A stretch of DNA of 64,000 nt from JADLGH01 sp964586675. GTDB taxonomy: Bacteria > Desulfobacterota_D > UBA1144 > Nemesobacterales > UBA2774. The notes beneath the pieces are model-generated. The model was not told the origin of the DNA, made no database searches, and was given only the letters and a program-made list of their open reading frames with translations. Position 1 is the first letter of the stretch. Each line of letters begins with the position of its first letter. Made by a program: the position numbers and the translations under genes. The stretch spans positions 3,898 through 67,897 of the forward strand of contig CAZPHQ010000015.1 in NCBI GenBank assembly GCA_964586675.1, in the 5' to 3' direction. Shown here one piece after another: positions 14,972 to 25,102 of this stretch.

Positions 14972-16117
14972 TCAGATCCCTAGAACATAGTAAATCACGC
15001 CGAACAGGCCGTCGGTCAATATCATAAGCACGATGCCGAGGACGACGGCGTCCGTCGCCGCGTCGCCGACGGCCGACGGGCCGCGCGAGGCCCTCATGCC
15101 CGAAAGGCAGCCGACGCCCGCTATTATCACCGCAAAAAAGAGCGATTTGAAAAGCCCGGCCAGGAACATCACATATGTTCCCGAGGCCGTTATCTGGTTC
15201 ATGTAGGTTTCGAAAGTGAATCCGAGAGAGAGCATTACAACCAGGCCGCCGATGAGCCCGAAGAGGTTCCCGAATACCGTAAGCAGCGGGAGCATCAGGA
15301 TAGCGGCGATCACTTTAGGCACGACGAGAAAATTCACGGGGTCGAGCCCCATCGTATCCAGCGCGTCGAGCTCTTCGTTCACCTTCATGGTGCCGAGCTC
15401 GGCGGCGAAGGCCGAGCCGCTCCTGCCGTTTACGACGAACGCAGTCATGAGCGGGCCGAGCTCCTTGAAATAGGCTATGACTATAAGGTCGGCGACGAAA
15501 ATCTGGGCGCCATATTGCTGCATGGGCATGGCCGACTGGAACGCTATGACGAGCCCGACGAGGAAGTTGACGAGTGCTATTATGAAAAAGGAGTTTGCGC
15601 CGAATTTTTCGCAGGTCGTCAGGACCTCGCCCCACCTCACCTTGAACGGGTTAAGGAGCGCCGCTATGAGGCCGACCGTCACCTGCCCCGTGAAGATTAT
15701 GTGGACCTTTATCTCCCCGAGAAAATCGTAAGCCGCGCGCCCGACCTTCTCGACGAACCCCTCCCGTTTTTTCGGGGCCTCTTTTTTCTCGGCGAAATCC
15801 TCGGGATTGAAAAGGTTAAAGAGCTTTTGTAAGTCGTCGCTGAGGCCGGTTATCTCGAACGCGCCGCCGGTCTTCTCCTGCATGAGCCTGAGCTCAATGA
15901 GGAGCGCCATACCCGAGGCGTCCATGTAATTTATACCCGAGGCGTCAACAATTACTTTACGGGGTTTTTCCTTCGAAAGCGCGTCCTCGGCCTGATTCCA
16001 TATGCCGGATGTCGTATAGGCGTCGAGCCGCCCCGCCGGCCTGATCGTGAGCGTGCCTTTTCCGTCCTTGGCCGTTTCGAGCGAGGGTGGTGAAGAACCT
16101 CTTTCCGGATTGTTCAT
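14972..16117 (-). CDS. mlaE: STAS-MlaE fusion permease
   Basis: 381 residues. Residues 1-115 form a STAS domain (IVDASGINYMDASGMALLIELR), the equivalent of the separate MlaB protein. The rest is a MlaE permease with about five to six membrane segments (VGLIAALLNPFKVRWGEVL, GSAFAAELGTMKVNEELDAL, MGLDPVNFLVVPKVIA). Fusion makes the MlaB/MlaE pair a single chain. First gene of the four-gene cluster. Confidence 0.88.
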   Translation of the reverse strand: MNNPERGSSPPSLETAKDGKGTLTIRPAGRLDAYTTSGIWNQAEDALSKEKPRKVIVDASGINYMDASGMALLIELRLMQEKTGGAFEITGLSDDLQKLFNLFNPEDFAEKKEAPKKREGFVEKVGRAAYDFLGEIKVHIIFTGQVTVGLIAALLNPFKVRWGEVLTTCEKFGANSFFIIALVNFLVGLVIAFQSAMPMQQYGAQIFVADLIVIAYFKELGPLMTAFVVNGRSGSAFAAELGTMKVNEELDALDTMGLDPVNFLVVPKVIAAILMLPLLTVFGNLFGLIGGLVVMLSLGFTFETYMNQITASGTYVMFLAGLFKSLFFAVIIAGVGCLSGMRASRGPSAVGDAATDAVVLGIVLMILTDGLFGVIYYVLGI

Positions 16118-16217
16118 ATATGCGCAGCGGACTGGCTTTCTTTCCGATTACTGTAACAAGGCCAAATGCGGTTGAATAGCAATTGAGATTAACATAGTAT
16201 AATCCTCCGAGTCAATT

Positions 16218-17294
16218 ATGAACAGGCGTCCTAAATTTGCCAGAAATCTAGACGCATTCTACTACGCTGAAATCTTTCTCGTCTGCGCCGTTTCGGCCGT
16301 CCTCGGCATACGTTTATTCCTCCACATGACGGGCTATCCCCAGATCGGGAACAGCACGCTTCACATAGCCCACATGCTGTGGGGCGGGCTGCTCATGCTG
16401 GTTGCGCTGATAATGCTTTTTTCTTTTATAGGCAAGCGGATAGAGCTCTGGGCGGCCATACTCGGCGGCGCGGGATTCGGCACCTTCATAGACGAGGTCG
16501 GGAAGTTCGTGACGAGCGACAACGACTACTTTTTCGAGCCTTCCGTCGCGATAATGTACGTCGTCATAGTGCTCATAATCCTCGCTCTTCACATGATAAG
16601 ATCGGGATGGACGTTTACGCGGAGGGAATATCTCGTAAACGCCTTGAAGGGCCTCGAGGAAGCGGCTCTTTCAGACCTCGACGAGGACGAGAAGAACAAG
16701 GTGCTTCATTACCTCGACAGGAGCGATCCGGACGACCCGCTCACGCCTGCCGTGAGGAAGCTCATAATGAACGTGGAATCCATGCCCCCGCCCTCGCCCG
16801 GGCTTTACCGGAGGTTGAAAGACCGCTGCGGCGATTATTACGAGAGCATAGCAGGGTCGACAATATTCAGGCGAGCGATTGTCGTGCTGTTTCTGTCCCA
16901 GCTCACGATAACGCTCGGCTATGTAGTTTTCCTGACCCTCTACTACGGCTTCGGGCTGGGCTCGAATCTGAGCTTCGCCGCCCTCGAGCGCGCCAAATTC
17001 GATGTAGACGATCTTTCGTTCGTCGATCTGGCCCGTCTCCTGTCGTCCGTCCTCTCGGGCGTCTTCGTTTTCCTGGGCGTGTATTACATGCGCCGCTCGC
17101 GCCTGAAGGCCTACATGATGTTCGAGCGCGCGGTGCTCGTTTCCATACTGCTCACTTATGTGTTCGTGTTTTACAAGGAGCAGTTCGCCGCGCTCACCGG
17201 CCTCTTCTTTAACCTCCTGATACTCATCGGCCTCAGGATCCTCATAAGGCAGGAGCAGGTGGAGGAGATAAGGACGGCGTCGTTCTGGAAGTGA
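16218..17294 (+). CDS. Uncharacterised multi-pass membrane protein
   Basis: 358 residues with about seven to eight hydrophobic helices: three near the N-terminus (16-36, 52-78, 80-95), one at 108-128, a soluble acidic loop of about 85 residues, then four near the C-terminus. Conserved-looking features are HIAHMLWGG and GFGTFIDEVGKFV. I do not recognise a named family. TATAAT (16198-16203) lies 14 bp before ATG 16218, again indicating a short leader. Convergent with cdsA. Confidence 0.7.
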   Translation: MNRRPKFARNLDAFYYAEIFLVCAVSAVLGIRLFLHMTGYPQIGNSTLHIAHMLWGGLLMLVALIMLFSFIGKRIELWAAILGGAGFGTFIDEVGKFVTSDNDYFFEPSVAIMYVVIVLIILALHMIRSGWTFTRREYLVNALKGLEEAALSDLDEDEKNKVLHYLDRSDPDDPLTPAVRKLIMNVESMPPPSPGLYRRLKDRCGDYYESIAGSTIFRRAIVVLFLSQLTITLGYVVFLTLYYGFGLGSNLSFAALERAKFDVDDLSFVDLARLLSSVLSGVFVFLGVYYMRRSRLKAYMMFERAVLVSILLTYVFVFYKEQFAALTGLFFNLLILIGLRILIRQEQVEEIRTASFWK

Positions 17295-17298
17295 GCCT

Positions 17299-18168
17299 TC
17301 AGCCTACGGCGACGCCCTGCATGGAGTAGTAAACCAGGACGAAATAATAGGACACCGGGAAAACGAATATGAGGCTGTCGAACCTGTCGAGGACGCCGCC
17401 GTGCCCCGGAACTATCGCCCCCGAGTCCTTGATGCCGACGCCCCGCTTAATCGCGGATTCCACGAGGTCGCCGAATATGGCGGCCGCCGAGACGAAGAGC
17501 GCGAAGAGTATGGTCCAGTCGGACGAGAGCGGCGAGCCGAAGCCGTAATTGACCACGAGCCCTGATATCACGCATACGACCACGCCGCCCAGGGTTCCCT
17601 CGACTGTCTTGCCCGGGCTTACGGACGGCGCGATCTTCCTCTTCCCGAATTTATGACCGGCGAAATAGGCCCCCGTGTCGTTGAGGAAGGTGCAGGCTAC
17701 CGTGAAGAATATGAAGAAGAATCCTGGGTCCATGAGTTCCTGTGCGTTCTCGGCGTAATACTCTATAGCGCCGCGGGTGTCTATGTTCCGGAGAAGCACC
17801 GCGTGGCAGAGAAGCCAGCCGAGATAAACTATGCCGAAGAGGGTCGCCCCGCCCCTTATTATCGCGCTTTCCTCGCTCGTTTTCCTGAGGTTGAATATGA
17901 ATACCAGCAGCACCGAGAGCGTGAACATGAGGGAGAATTCCATGTAGCCCGTGTACGCAGCGGCGGCGATGAGAAGGGACAGGATTATCCCCGAGCCCCG
18001 CGCGAAGGGAAGGCTTCGCGACTGAAGCAGCCTCTGATACTCTATCTGTCCCGTGAGGACGAGGGCCATTATGAAGAGGAGAAATACGAGCCCCCCTACC
18101 CTGAATATGACATAGAGTATCGGGATGGCTATAGCAGCCGTGATTATTCTTTGCCAGAAGTTGCTCAT
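17299..18168 (-). CDS. cdsA: Phosphatidate cytidylyltransferase
   Basis: 289 residues, about eight membrane helices. The CDP-diglyceride synthase signature is present at the C-terminus: ESAIKRGVGIKDSGAIVPGHGG, then LDRFDSL. It makes CDP-diacylglycerol from phosphatidate and CTP, the branch point of phospholipid synthesis. Only TTATAT lies close upstream of the ATG and there is no clear ribosome site. It is not next to uppS or dxr as in many genomes. Confidence 0.92.
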   Translation of the reverse strand: MSNFWQRIITAAIAIPILYVIFRVGGLVFLLFIMALVLTGQIEYQRLLQSRSLPFARGSGIILSLLIAAAAYTGYMEFSLMFTLSVLLVFIFNLRKTSEESAIIRGGATLFGIVYLGWLLCHAVLLRNIDTRGAIEYYAENAQELMDPGFFFIFFTVACTFLNDTGAYFAGHKFGKRKIAPSVSPGKTVEGTLGGVVVCVISGLVVNYGFGSPLSSDWTILFALFVSAAAIFGDLVESAIKRGVGIKDSGAIVPGHGGVLDRFDSLIFVFPVSYYFVLVYYSMQGVAVG

Positions 18169-18278
18169 GCCGGTCGAATAGATATAATGTCCATAACCTG
18201 ACGGTTATTGCAAATAAATTATTAATCCCTATGAACGAGCCGGTAATAAAGCCTATATTCGAGCCGAAAGGAGAGCCG

Positions 18279-18998
18279 ATGAGCGCTGCGGTTTTCCTCT
18301 CGGGCTCGGGCACCAATTTCATTTCCATCGCTGAAGAGGAAAGGCGTCTCGCCCGCGCCGGGGGAAAACTTTACGGCAGAATAGACGCCGTGTTCACGAA
18401 CGCCCCCGGGTCCGAAGGGGCGAAGAAGGCCGCGGAATACGGGATACCGGTTCTCGGCGTCAGCTCGAAAAAATATTTCGACTTCCTCCACAAAAGCCCC
18501 GAAGACGAGGAGATGAGGGATTACTACGACGCCGCGGCGCTTGCGCTTGTCGAGAACGTCTGCTCGCCCGACATTATAGTTCTTGCAGGCTACAGGCGGA
18601 GACTCGGCAGGGTTTTCATTGAAAGGTACAGCGGCAGAATATTGAACCTCTACCCGGGGGACATAACGAAGGATTACCTCGTAAGAGGCGTAGACGCCTG
18701 CGTGCAGGCGCTCCGGGCCGGTGAAGACAGCATAAGGTGTACGGTATATCTCGAATGCTTGGGCGAGAGGTTCGGCGCGGCTCTGGTTCAGTCGCCGCCC
18801 GTATCGCTAGTGGGCTTCACAGAGGACGACAAGGATGCGATGGGGGCCAAAATCAGGGAAGAGGCCGAATGGAAGGCCTTTCCCTTCGCCGTCCACGAGC
18901 TTTTAGCCAAAGGAAGGGCCGGGATCGATAAAGATGGGGCTTTATACGTTGACGGAATCAGGCTGGGGCCAGCGGGTTACGCTATGGAAAGTCCCTGA
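18279..18998 (+). CDS. PurN-like formyltransferase
   Basis: About 239 residues from ATG 18279, which has AGGAG five bases upstream; an earlier in-frame ATG at 18231 has none. SAAVFLSGSGTNF is the N-terminal loop of glycinamide ribonucleotide formyltransferases, and IIVLAGYRRRLGRVFIERYSGRILNLYPGD matches the region of the catalytic Asn-His-Asp, although the usual HPSLLP is replaced by NLYPGD. CTVYLECLGERFGAALVQSPP follows. The active site is thus divergent, and a substrate other than GAR is possible. Confidence 0.72.
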   Translation: MSAAVFLSGSGTNFISIAEEERRLARAGGKLYGRIDAVFTNAPGSEGAKKAAEYGIPVLGVSSKKYFDFLHKSPEDEEMRDYYDAAALALVENVCSPDIIVLAGYRRRLGRVFIERYSGRILNLYPGDITKDYLVRGVDACVQALRAGEDSIRCTVYLECLGERFGAALVQSPPVSLVGFTEDDKDAMGAKIREEAEWKAFPFAVHELLAKGRAGIDKDGALYVDGIRLGPAGYAMESP

Positions 18999-19043
18999 TC
19001 ATAGCGCGAACTTCATCTATAAAACACTTTAAATACGCTCTGC

Positions 19044-19064
19044 AATCTATTGAAATAATAGATT
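19044..19064. terminator. Hairpin between convergent formyltransferase and glnS genes
   Basis: AATCTATT, loop GAAAT, AATAGATT: a perfect 8-bp AT-rich stem in the 89-bp gap between two convergent genes. No long T-run follows on either strand, so it is a weak candidate bidirectional terminator. Confidence 0.35.
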
Positions 19065-19087
19065 AATCCGTCCGATATGGCGTCGCG

Positions 19088-20767
19088 TCAGGCCTTGCCC
19101 TTTTCCTTCGCCCACGAGTCTTTTAAAGTGACGGTCCTGTTGAATACCGGCGAGCCCTTTTTCGAATCCAGGGCGTCCGGCGTGAAATATCCGAGCCTCT
19201 CGAACTGGTAATTTACACCCGGCTCTGCGTCGGCAAGCCCGGGCTCGACGGGGCAGTCTTTAAGCACCGTAAGCGAATCCGGATTTAGATATTCCTTATA
19301 ATCCGTGCCGTCTGCACCCGGCTCGGGGACAGTGAACAGCCTGTCGTAGAGCCTGACCTCAGCCTTTATTGCGTGCGGGGCGGAAACCCAGTGTATCGTG
19401 GCCTTGACCTTCCTCCCGTCGGGCGCGTCGCCGCCTCTAGTCGCGGGGTCGTATGTGCAAAGGAGCTCCGTCACCTCGCCATTCTCGTCTTTTACGACGC
19501 CCTCGCACTTTAAGAAATAGGCATACCGGAGCCTCACTTCTGTCCCGGGTGAGAGCCTGAAGAATTTCTTGGGTGGATTTTCCATGAAGTCGTCGCGTTC
19601 GATATAAAGCTCTCCCGAGAACGGCACCTTCCTCGTGCCCATCGAAGGGTCTTCGGGGTTGTTTACAGCGTCGAGCTCTTCGGACTCTCCCTTCGGATAA
19701 TTCGTGATAGTCACTTTCAGCGGATCGAGTACAGCCATGACCCTCCGCGCCGTTTTGTTGAGGTCGTCGCGTATACTGTGCTCGAGGAGCGATATGTCGA
19801 TGACGCTCTCCTGCTTCGTGACGCCTATCCGCGTGCAGAAGTTCCTTATGGACTCGGGCGTGTATCCCCTTCTTCTCAGGCCGGAGAGCGTCGGCATGCG
19901 CGGGTCGTCCCATCCGTTCACGAATCCGCCCTGAACGAGCTCTAAAAGCCGCCTCTTGCTCATGACGGTGTAGTTCAGGTTGAGCCGCGAGAACTCAATC
20001 TGCTGCGGGTGATATACGGCGAGCTCGCCCAAGAACCAGTCGTATAGCGGGCGGTGGTCTTCGAATTCGAGCGTGCAGAGGGAGTGAGTGATCTTCTCGA
20101 TCGAATCCGAGATGCAGTGCGCGTAGTCGTACATCGGGTATATGCGCCACTCCTCCCCTGTCCTGTAATGGGGCTCGCGGAGTATCCTGTACATGACAGG
20201 ATCGCGCATGTTGATGTTGCCGGACGACATGTCGATCTTCGCCCTGAGGACGTGGGAGCCTTCCTCGAACTCACCCTCCTTCATGCGCCTGAAAAGGTCG
20301 AGGTTCTCTTCGACGGAGCGGTCCCTCCAGGGGCTGTTCTTTCCGGGCTCGCTGAGGGTGCCGCGATACTCCCTTATCTCGTCCGGTGAAAGGCTGTCGA
20401 CGTAGGCCTTCCCCGCCTTTATGAGCGTTACTGCATGATCGTAAAGGGCCTGGAAGTAGTCCGAAGCATGGTAGAGCCCGTCCCAGTTAAACCCGAGCCA
20501 TTTGACGTCTCTCTCTATGGCCTCGACGTACTCAGTATCTTCCTTGGTCGGATTGGTGTCGTCGTATCTCAGGTTACAGGTTCCGTGGTATTCCTCGGCG
20601 ACGCCGAAGTTGAGGCATATGGACTTCGCGTGCCCGATGTGGAGATAACCGTTGGGCTCGGGAGGGAAACGCGTCGCCACCCTGTGCCCGAATTTCCCGC
20701 TCTCGTTATCCTCCTCGACTATCGTGCGTATGAAGTCGAGGCTCCTTTTGATATTTTCATCTTGCAT
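19088..20767 (-). CDS. glnS: Glutaminyl-tRNA synthetase
   Basis: 559 residues, normal length. Class I motifs are present: PEPNGYLHIGHAKS (HIGH) near residue 35 and VMSKRRL (KMSKS) near 270. The GlnRS-specific LRYDDTNPTKEDTEYVEAI and the two C-terminal beta-barrels (anticodon binding) follow. It charges tRNA-Gln directly, so a GatCAB route is not required for glutamine. AGGGAC precedes the ATG. Upstream lies the AT-rich island. Confidence 0.95.
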   Translation of the reverse strand: MQDENIKRSLDFIRTIVEEDNESGKFGHRVATRFPPEPNGYLHIGHAKSICLNFGVAEEYHGTCNLRYDDTNPTKEDTEYVEAIERDVKWLGFNWDGLYHASDYFQALYDHAVTLIKAGKAYVDSLSPDEIREYRGTLSEPGKNSPWRDRSVEENLDLFRRMKEGEFEEGSHVLRAKIDMSSGNINMRDPVMYRILREPHYRTGEEWRIYPMYDYAHCISDSIEKITHSLCTLEFEDHRPLYDWFLGELAVYHPQQIEFSRLNLNYTVMSKRRLLELVQGGFVNGWDDPRMPTLSGLRRRGYTPESIRNFCTRIGVTKQESVIDISLLEHSIRDDLNKTARRVMAVLDPLKVTITNYPKGESEELDAVNNPEDPSMGTRKVPFSGELYIERDDFMENPPKKFFRLSPGTEVRLRYAYFLKCEGVVKDENGEVTELLCTYDPATRGGDAPDGRKVKATIHWVSAPHAIKAEVRLYDRLFTVPEPGADGTDYKEYLNPDSLTVLKDCPVEPGLADAEPGVNYQFERLGYFTPDALDSKKGSPVFNRTVTLKDSWAKEKGKA

Positions 20768-20935
20768 TAATTAATAGTCCCTAATCAGAACATTTTTAAC
20801 TTAATATTGCGCTTTTCTCCATTCTAAGAAATTACGGTTCTTGATGAAGTGGGTAATTTATATTAAATACTATGTTATACCAACTTTAACGGGGTTTGTC
20901 ATCATTGATATAGTGAATGGTTTTAACTATGGAAA

Positions 20936-22996
20936 ATGAATATGTTCAATAAAGTTTTGTGGTTTTTAGACAAAGAAATACACCCCAAAAATTTTGAAAG
21001 ATTATGTGTGGATTTATTGTTTCTTAATGGTTACAGAGACATAGTTCCTTTTGGGGGGATGCATGATCATGGCAGAGATGCGGAAATAATTTTGAAAGGA
21101 ATTGATGATCTGGGAGAAATTGCTTTCTTTCAGTTCAGCTTACAAAAAACTTGGAAAAGGAAGCTTCGAGAAGAATTAGATAAAGTTAAGCAATATGGTC
21201 ATGATATTTCTAGATTTATTTTGATTACAAATAGAGACGTTACTGGTACGGAGAAAGACGAGTTAAAAATTGAAGTTTTAAATAAATATGGCTGGAAACT
21301 TGAGATTTTCCCTCGTGAATGGCTTAGATTGCAACTCGAAGTGGCGAATCCACATATCGCACAAAAATATATAGGCATTGAAATACAAGAGAAAACGCAG
21401 AAATTTCATAGTTCATTTTACCCTAACATCGAATTCCAATCAGAAAGCCACTCTGCGTGGTTTCATTATATCAAGGGAGACTATGAAAGGGCAGTGGTGG
21501 AATTGAAAGGATATTTATCTCATAATCCTAGTCGCAAGGATGCTTGGAAGGCTTTAGCGTGGTCAGAATATCAACTGTTTAGATATAACGAGGCTCTTTT
21601 GAGTATCAATAAGGCTCTGAAGATTGAAAATAATGATAAAGAATTATTAGAAATTCGTGCGTGTGTTTTAGCTGAGTATGGAATAAGCAATAATGATCGG
21701 GCTAGTCTGTTGGAAGCCGAAGGAATTTTTCAACGTCAGGCTGCGGAAGCCAATACATGGACCACATTTTACAATTATGCGAATGCGTTAAGTGCTTTAG
21801 GAAAATATAACGAGGCGATTGAACAATATGAAAAGGCCTTAATTTATGACTCAAATCAGCCTGAGATATGGAAGAATTTAGGAAGTGCGTATCATAATGT
21901 TGAGGATCATAATAAAGAAATAAAGTGTTTCGATAGAGCTTTAAAGATTGATCCTAAACATCCTATTGTTTTAATGTCAAAAGGTTGCACTTTATTAATA
22001 GATTTCGGTCGTGCGTCAGAAGGAGCGGATTTAGTTGAGCAAGCACTTAAGATTGATCCAAGTCTAAGTTTAAGATGGCCGCATGTTTGGTACTGGTTAT
22101 GTGAGGCGTATATAAGAATGAATGATCTAGAAAAGGCCCTTTATTGGGTGGAAGAAGGATTGCTCCATTCTCCATCTCATAGGGGGCTTTATAAACAAAA
22201 GGCAGACATCCTAAAGAAATTATGCAGCCAAGATGCTAATTATTTGTCCAAAGCTATTGAATTCTATGAATTTTTGCTTCAACTCGAACCGCATAACTAC
22301 AACTGGAGAGAAAATATAGCCAAATTATATTGCGCTCAAAAAGAAGAAAGTAGGGCATGGGAGATCTTGCAAGGTTCCTTTGGGATTCTTGACATTAATG
22401 TGACTAGTTTATTGATAGACTCAGGTTTTAATATGCAAGAATGTATTAAAGCCCTGCGTTATTTACCCGAATATAATGTTTATCGCTCCAATTATCCAGT
22501 ATCTAATTATTGGTCTTTATTTGGTGAATCTACTAACAATGACTTTTTAATAGATGCGGGGTTTGAAGATGGATTATTTGTATTTGCTGCGATTCCCTTT
22601 GGATTAGGTTATGCAGAGATTGCATCAATGCCGTTAGAAAAACGAGATAAAAATTTGCTATTATCATTTTTTGATATAGTTCATTCTGGACTGCAAAATT
22701 GTTTTCGAAAAGCTTCTCAAGTCTTTGCTGCAGAAATATCCCAACATCAGGATAAAAAAATTCAAATTGAAAAATTGAGCAGAGTCTTATATTTTTTGCC
22801 TAAAGTTGGATTGTTAGAGCTTAGTGGACAAAATGGCTGGATACCTGGATGTCTTGGTATTGAGAATGAAATTGTGCAATCAGCGATTGATGAACATAAT
22901 CCAGAGAAGATAATGGATGAAGTGGTAGAAATATCCTTGACCGAAATAAATAATATCATAAAAATGTTCCCGAATACACATAACAGTTCATTATAA
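20936..22996 (+). CDS. AT-rich nuclease-like plus TPR protein, putative defence gene
   Basis: 686 residues; ATG 20936 or, with better-spaced GGAAA, ATG 20942. Residues 15-150 resemble an Mrr-type restriction-endonuclease-like fold: FERLCVDLLFLNGYRDI, then HGRDAEI with D48 and FFQFSLQ at 65-70, where the usual (D/E)xK reads QFS, so nuclease activity is uncertain. Residues 165-480 hold at least seven TPR units (DAWKALAWSEYQLFRYNEALLSINKALKI and others). The C-terminal 200 residues are unassigned. Base composition and codon use are strongly AT-rich compared with glnS and hemB on either side, marking recent transfer. It stands alone, with no transposase or partner gene. Confidence 0.75.
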   Translation: MNMFNKVLWFLDKEIHPKNFERLCVDLLFLNGYRDIVPFGGMHDHGRDAEIILKGIDDLGEIAFFQFSLQKTWKRKLREELDKVKQYGHDISRFILITNRDVTGTEKDELKIEVLNKYGWKLEIFPREWLRLQLEVANPHIAQKYIGIEIQEKTQKFHSSFYPNIEFQSESHSAWFHYIKGDYERAVVELKGYLSHNPSRKDAWKALAWSEYQLFRYNEALLSINKALKIENNDKELLEIRACVLAEYGISNNDRASLLEAEGIFQRQAAEANTWTTFYNYANALSALGKYNEAIEQYEKALIYDSNQPEIWKNLGSAYHNVEDHNKEIKCFDRALKIDPKHPIVLMSKGCTLLIDFGRASEGADLVEQALKIDPSLSLRWPHVWYWLCEAYIRMNDLEKALYWVEEGLLHSPSHRGLYKQKADILKKLCSQDANYLSKAIEFYEFLLQLEPHNYNWRENIAKLYCAQKEESRAWEILQGSFGILDINVTSLLIDSGFNMQECIKALRYLPEYNVYRSNYPVSNYWSLFGESTNNDFLIDAGFEDGLFVFAAIPFGLGYAEIASMPLEKRDKNLLLSFFDIVHSGLQNCFRKASQVFAAEISQHQDKKIQIEKLSRVLYFLPKVGLLELSGQNGWIPGCLGIENEIVQSAIDEHNPEKIMDEVVEISLTEINNIIKMFPNTHNSSL

Positions 22997-23053
22997 TATT
23001 TTCATAATTGAGACTCTTGTGGTATTCAAGCTAGAGATTCAACATTGCTAGGA

Positions 23054-23083
23054 TTGACTTACTTCCCCTTAAGCAATTACAAT
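23054..23083 (+). promoter_or_regulatory. Promoter of hemB, apparently leaderless
   Basis: TTGACT (23054-23059), 18 bp, TACAAT (23078-23083), followed after only 5 bp by ATG at 23089 and a second ATG at 23092. No Shine-Dalgarno sequence lies before either codon. The predicted transcript would begin at or near the start codon. Confidence 0.6.
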
Positions 23084-23088
23084 TACGC

Positions 23089-24075
<987 letters not shown>

Positions 24076-24282
24076 ATGACCGGCAACCCGCACTATAAAG
24101 TCGTCGAGCTGTCACACGTTACTGAAGAAGAAATAGAAAAGGTTCTCAACACCTGGGTGTCCGAGGGATGGGTTTTCGACGGGATTCATTTCGTCGTGAG
24201 GGATTCTTCCAGGAGGCCGACGATGGCCTTCATCTTTTTCACTTCCGCCGTGAATTCATCCGGCGAGCTTAAAAGCCTCTGA
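24076..24282 (+). CDS. Small DUF4177-like protein
   Basis: 68 residues, starting on the base after the hemB stop codon (TAA ATG). YKVVEL ... EEIEKVLNTWVSEGWVFDGIHFVV ... RRPTMAFIFF follows the DUF4177 pattern of a small beta-alpha-beta fold in which an aromatic-rich GW motif is conserved. The function of this family is unknown. Coupling to hemB suggests co-expression only. Confidence 0.7.
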   Translation: MTGNPHYKVVELSHVTEEEIEKVLNTWVSEGWVFDGIHFVVRDSSRRPTMAFIFFTSAVNSSGELKSL

Positions 24283-24296
24283 CCTTATTCTCTTGC

Positions 24297-25037
24297 TTAG
24301 CCTTCCGCCTCGAGGCGCGAGTCACCGGAATCGTCGAGGCGGTTCTCTATTTCGGTGAGGTCGTTAATTCTGTTCATACGCCTGAGGGACTCGTATTCCC
24401 CTTCCCTGTCGAGGAGAATCGCGCGTATCCCGAGCGCGCGCGGGCCGTGGAAATCGTTTTTTAAATCATCGCCGACGTGAATGGATTCCTCCGAGCTCGC
24501 CCCGGCTTTTTCAAGGGCTGCGAGGAATATGGCGTGAGACGGCTTCGCGTACCCCTCCTCGCTCGATATGACGAAGGTGTCGAAATAGCCGTATATGCCT
24601 AGTCTCTCCATGACGTCATAAACGCGGGAGTCGAAATTCGATATTATGCCGAGCCTGTAGCCATTCGATTTAAGCGCCTCGAGCACAGGCACCGTCTCGG
24701 GAAAGAGCGTCCACGCCTCCGTCCTGAATACCTCGAAGAGCTCGTCGAAATGCTCGTCGAATCCGGCGAACATGCCGACTTCCGTGTAAACGTCAGTGAC
24801 CACCTTCCTCCACCATTCCTTTTCGAGCCGTTTTCTTTCTTCGGGCGATACTCCGCCGAACGCGAGCGGAGGGGCCGCCCTGAACGCCTTCGAAAAAGCC
24901 CTCCTCAGCGCCGCCGTATCGGGGTCGGCCCCGTATTTTCGGGCGACTCCGGCGTAGGTGTTCCCGAGCCCTTCCTTTATGAAAAAGAGCGTATCGGCCG
25001 CGTCGAAGAATATTGTCGTGATGTTTCCGTTGGTCAT
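24297..25037 (-). CDS. HAD-superfamily hydrolase (subfamily IA)
   Basis: About 246 residues from ATG 25037 (MTNGNITTIFFDAADTLF) with GAGAG seven bases upstream; an in-frame ATG 14 codons earlier is less likely. Motif I is FFDAADTLF, where the second Asp of DxD(T) is replaced by Ala-Asp spacing; motif II is GIISNFDSR; motif III/IV is KPSHAIFLAALEKAG and HVGDDLKNDFHGPRALGIRAILLDR. It resembles the REG-2/HDHD3 branch of phosphatases. Substrate unknown. Confidence 0.85.
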   Translation of the reverse strand: MTNGNITTIFFDAADTLFFIKEGLGNTYAGVARKYGADPDTAALRRAFSKAFRAAPPLAFGGVSPEERKRLEKEWWRKVVTDVYTEVGMFAGFDEHFDELFEVFRTEAWTLFPETVPVLEALKSNGYRLGIISNFDSRVYDVMERLGIYGYFDTFVISSEEGYAKPSHAIFLAALEKAGASSEESIHVGDDLKNDFHGPRALGIRAILLDREGEYESLRRMNRINDLTEIENRLDDSGDSRLEAEG

Positions 25038-25102
25038 GAAAATATCTCTCTTTGTCTGAATGAAGACTTTAATATACACTCTAATTCCGGAAGGAGTAAC
25101 AG

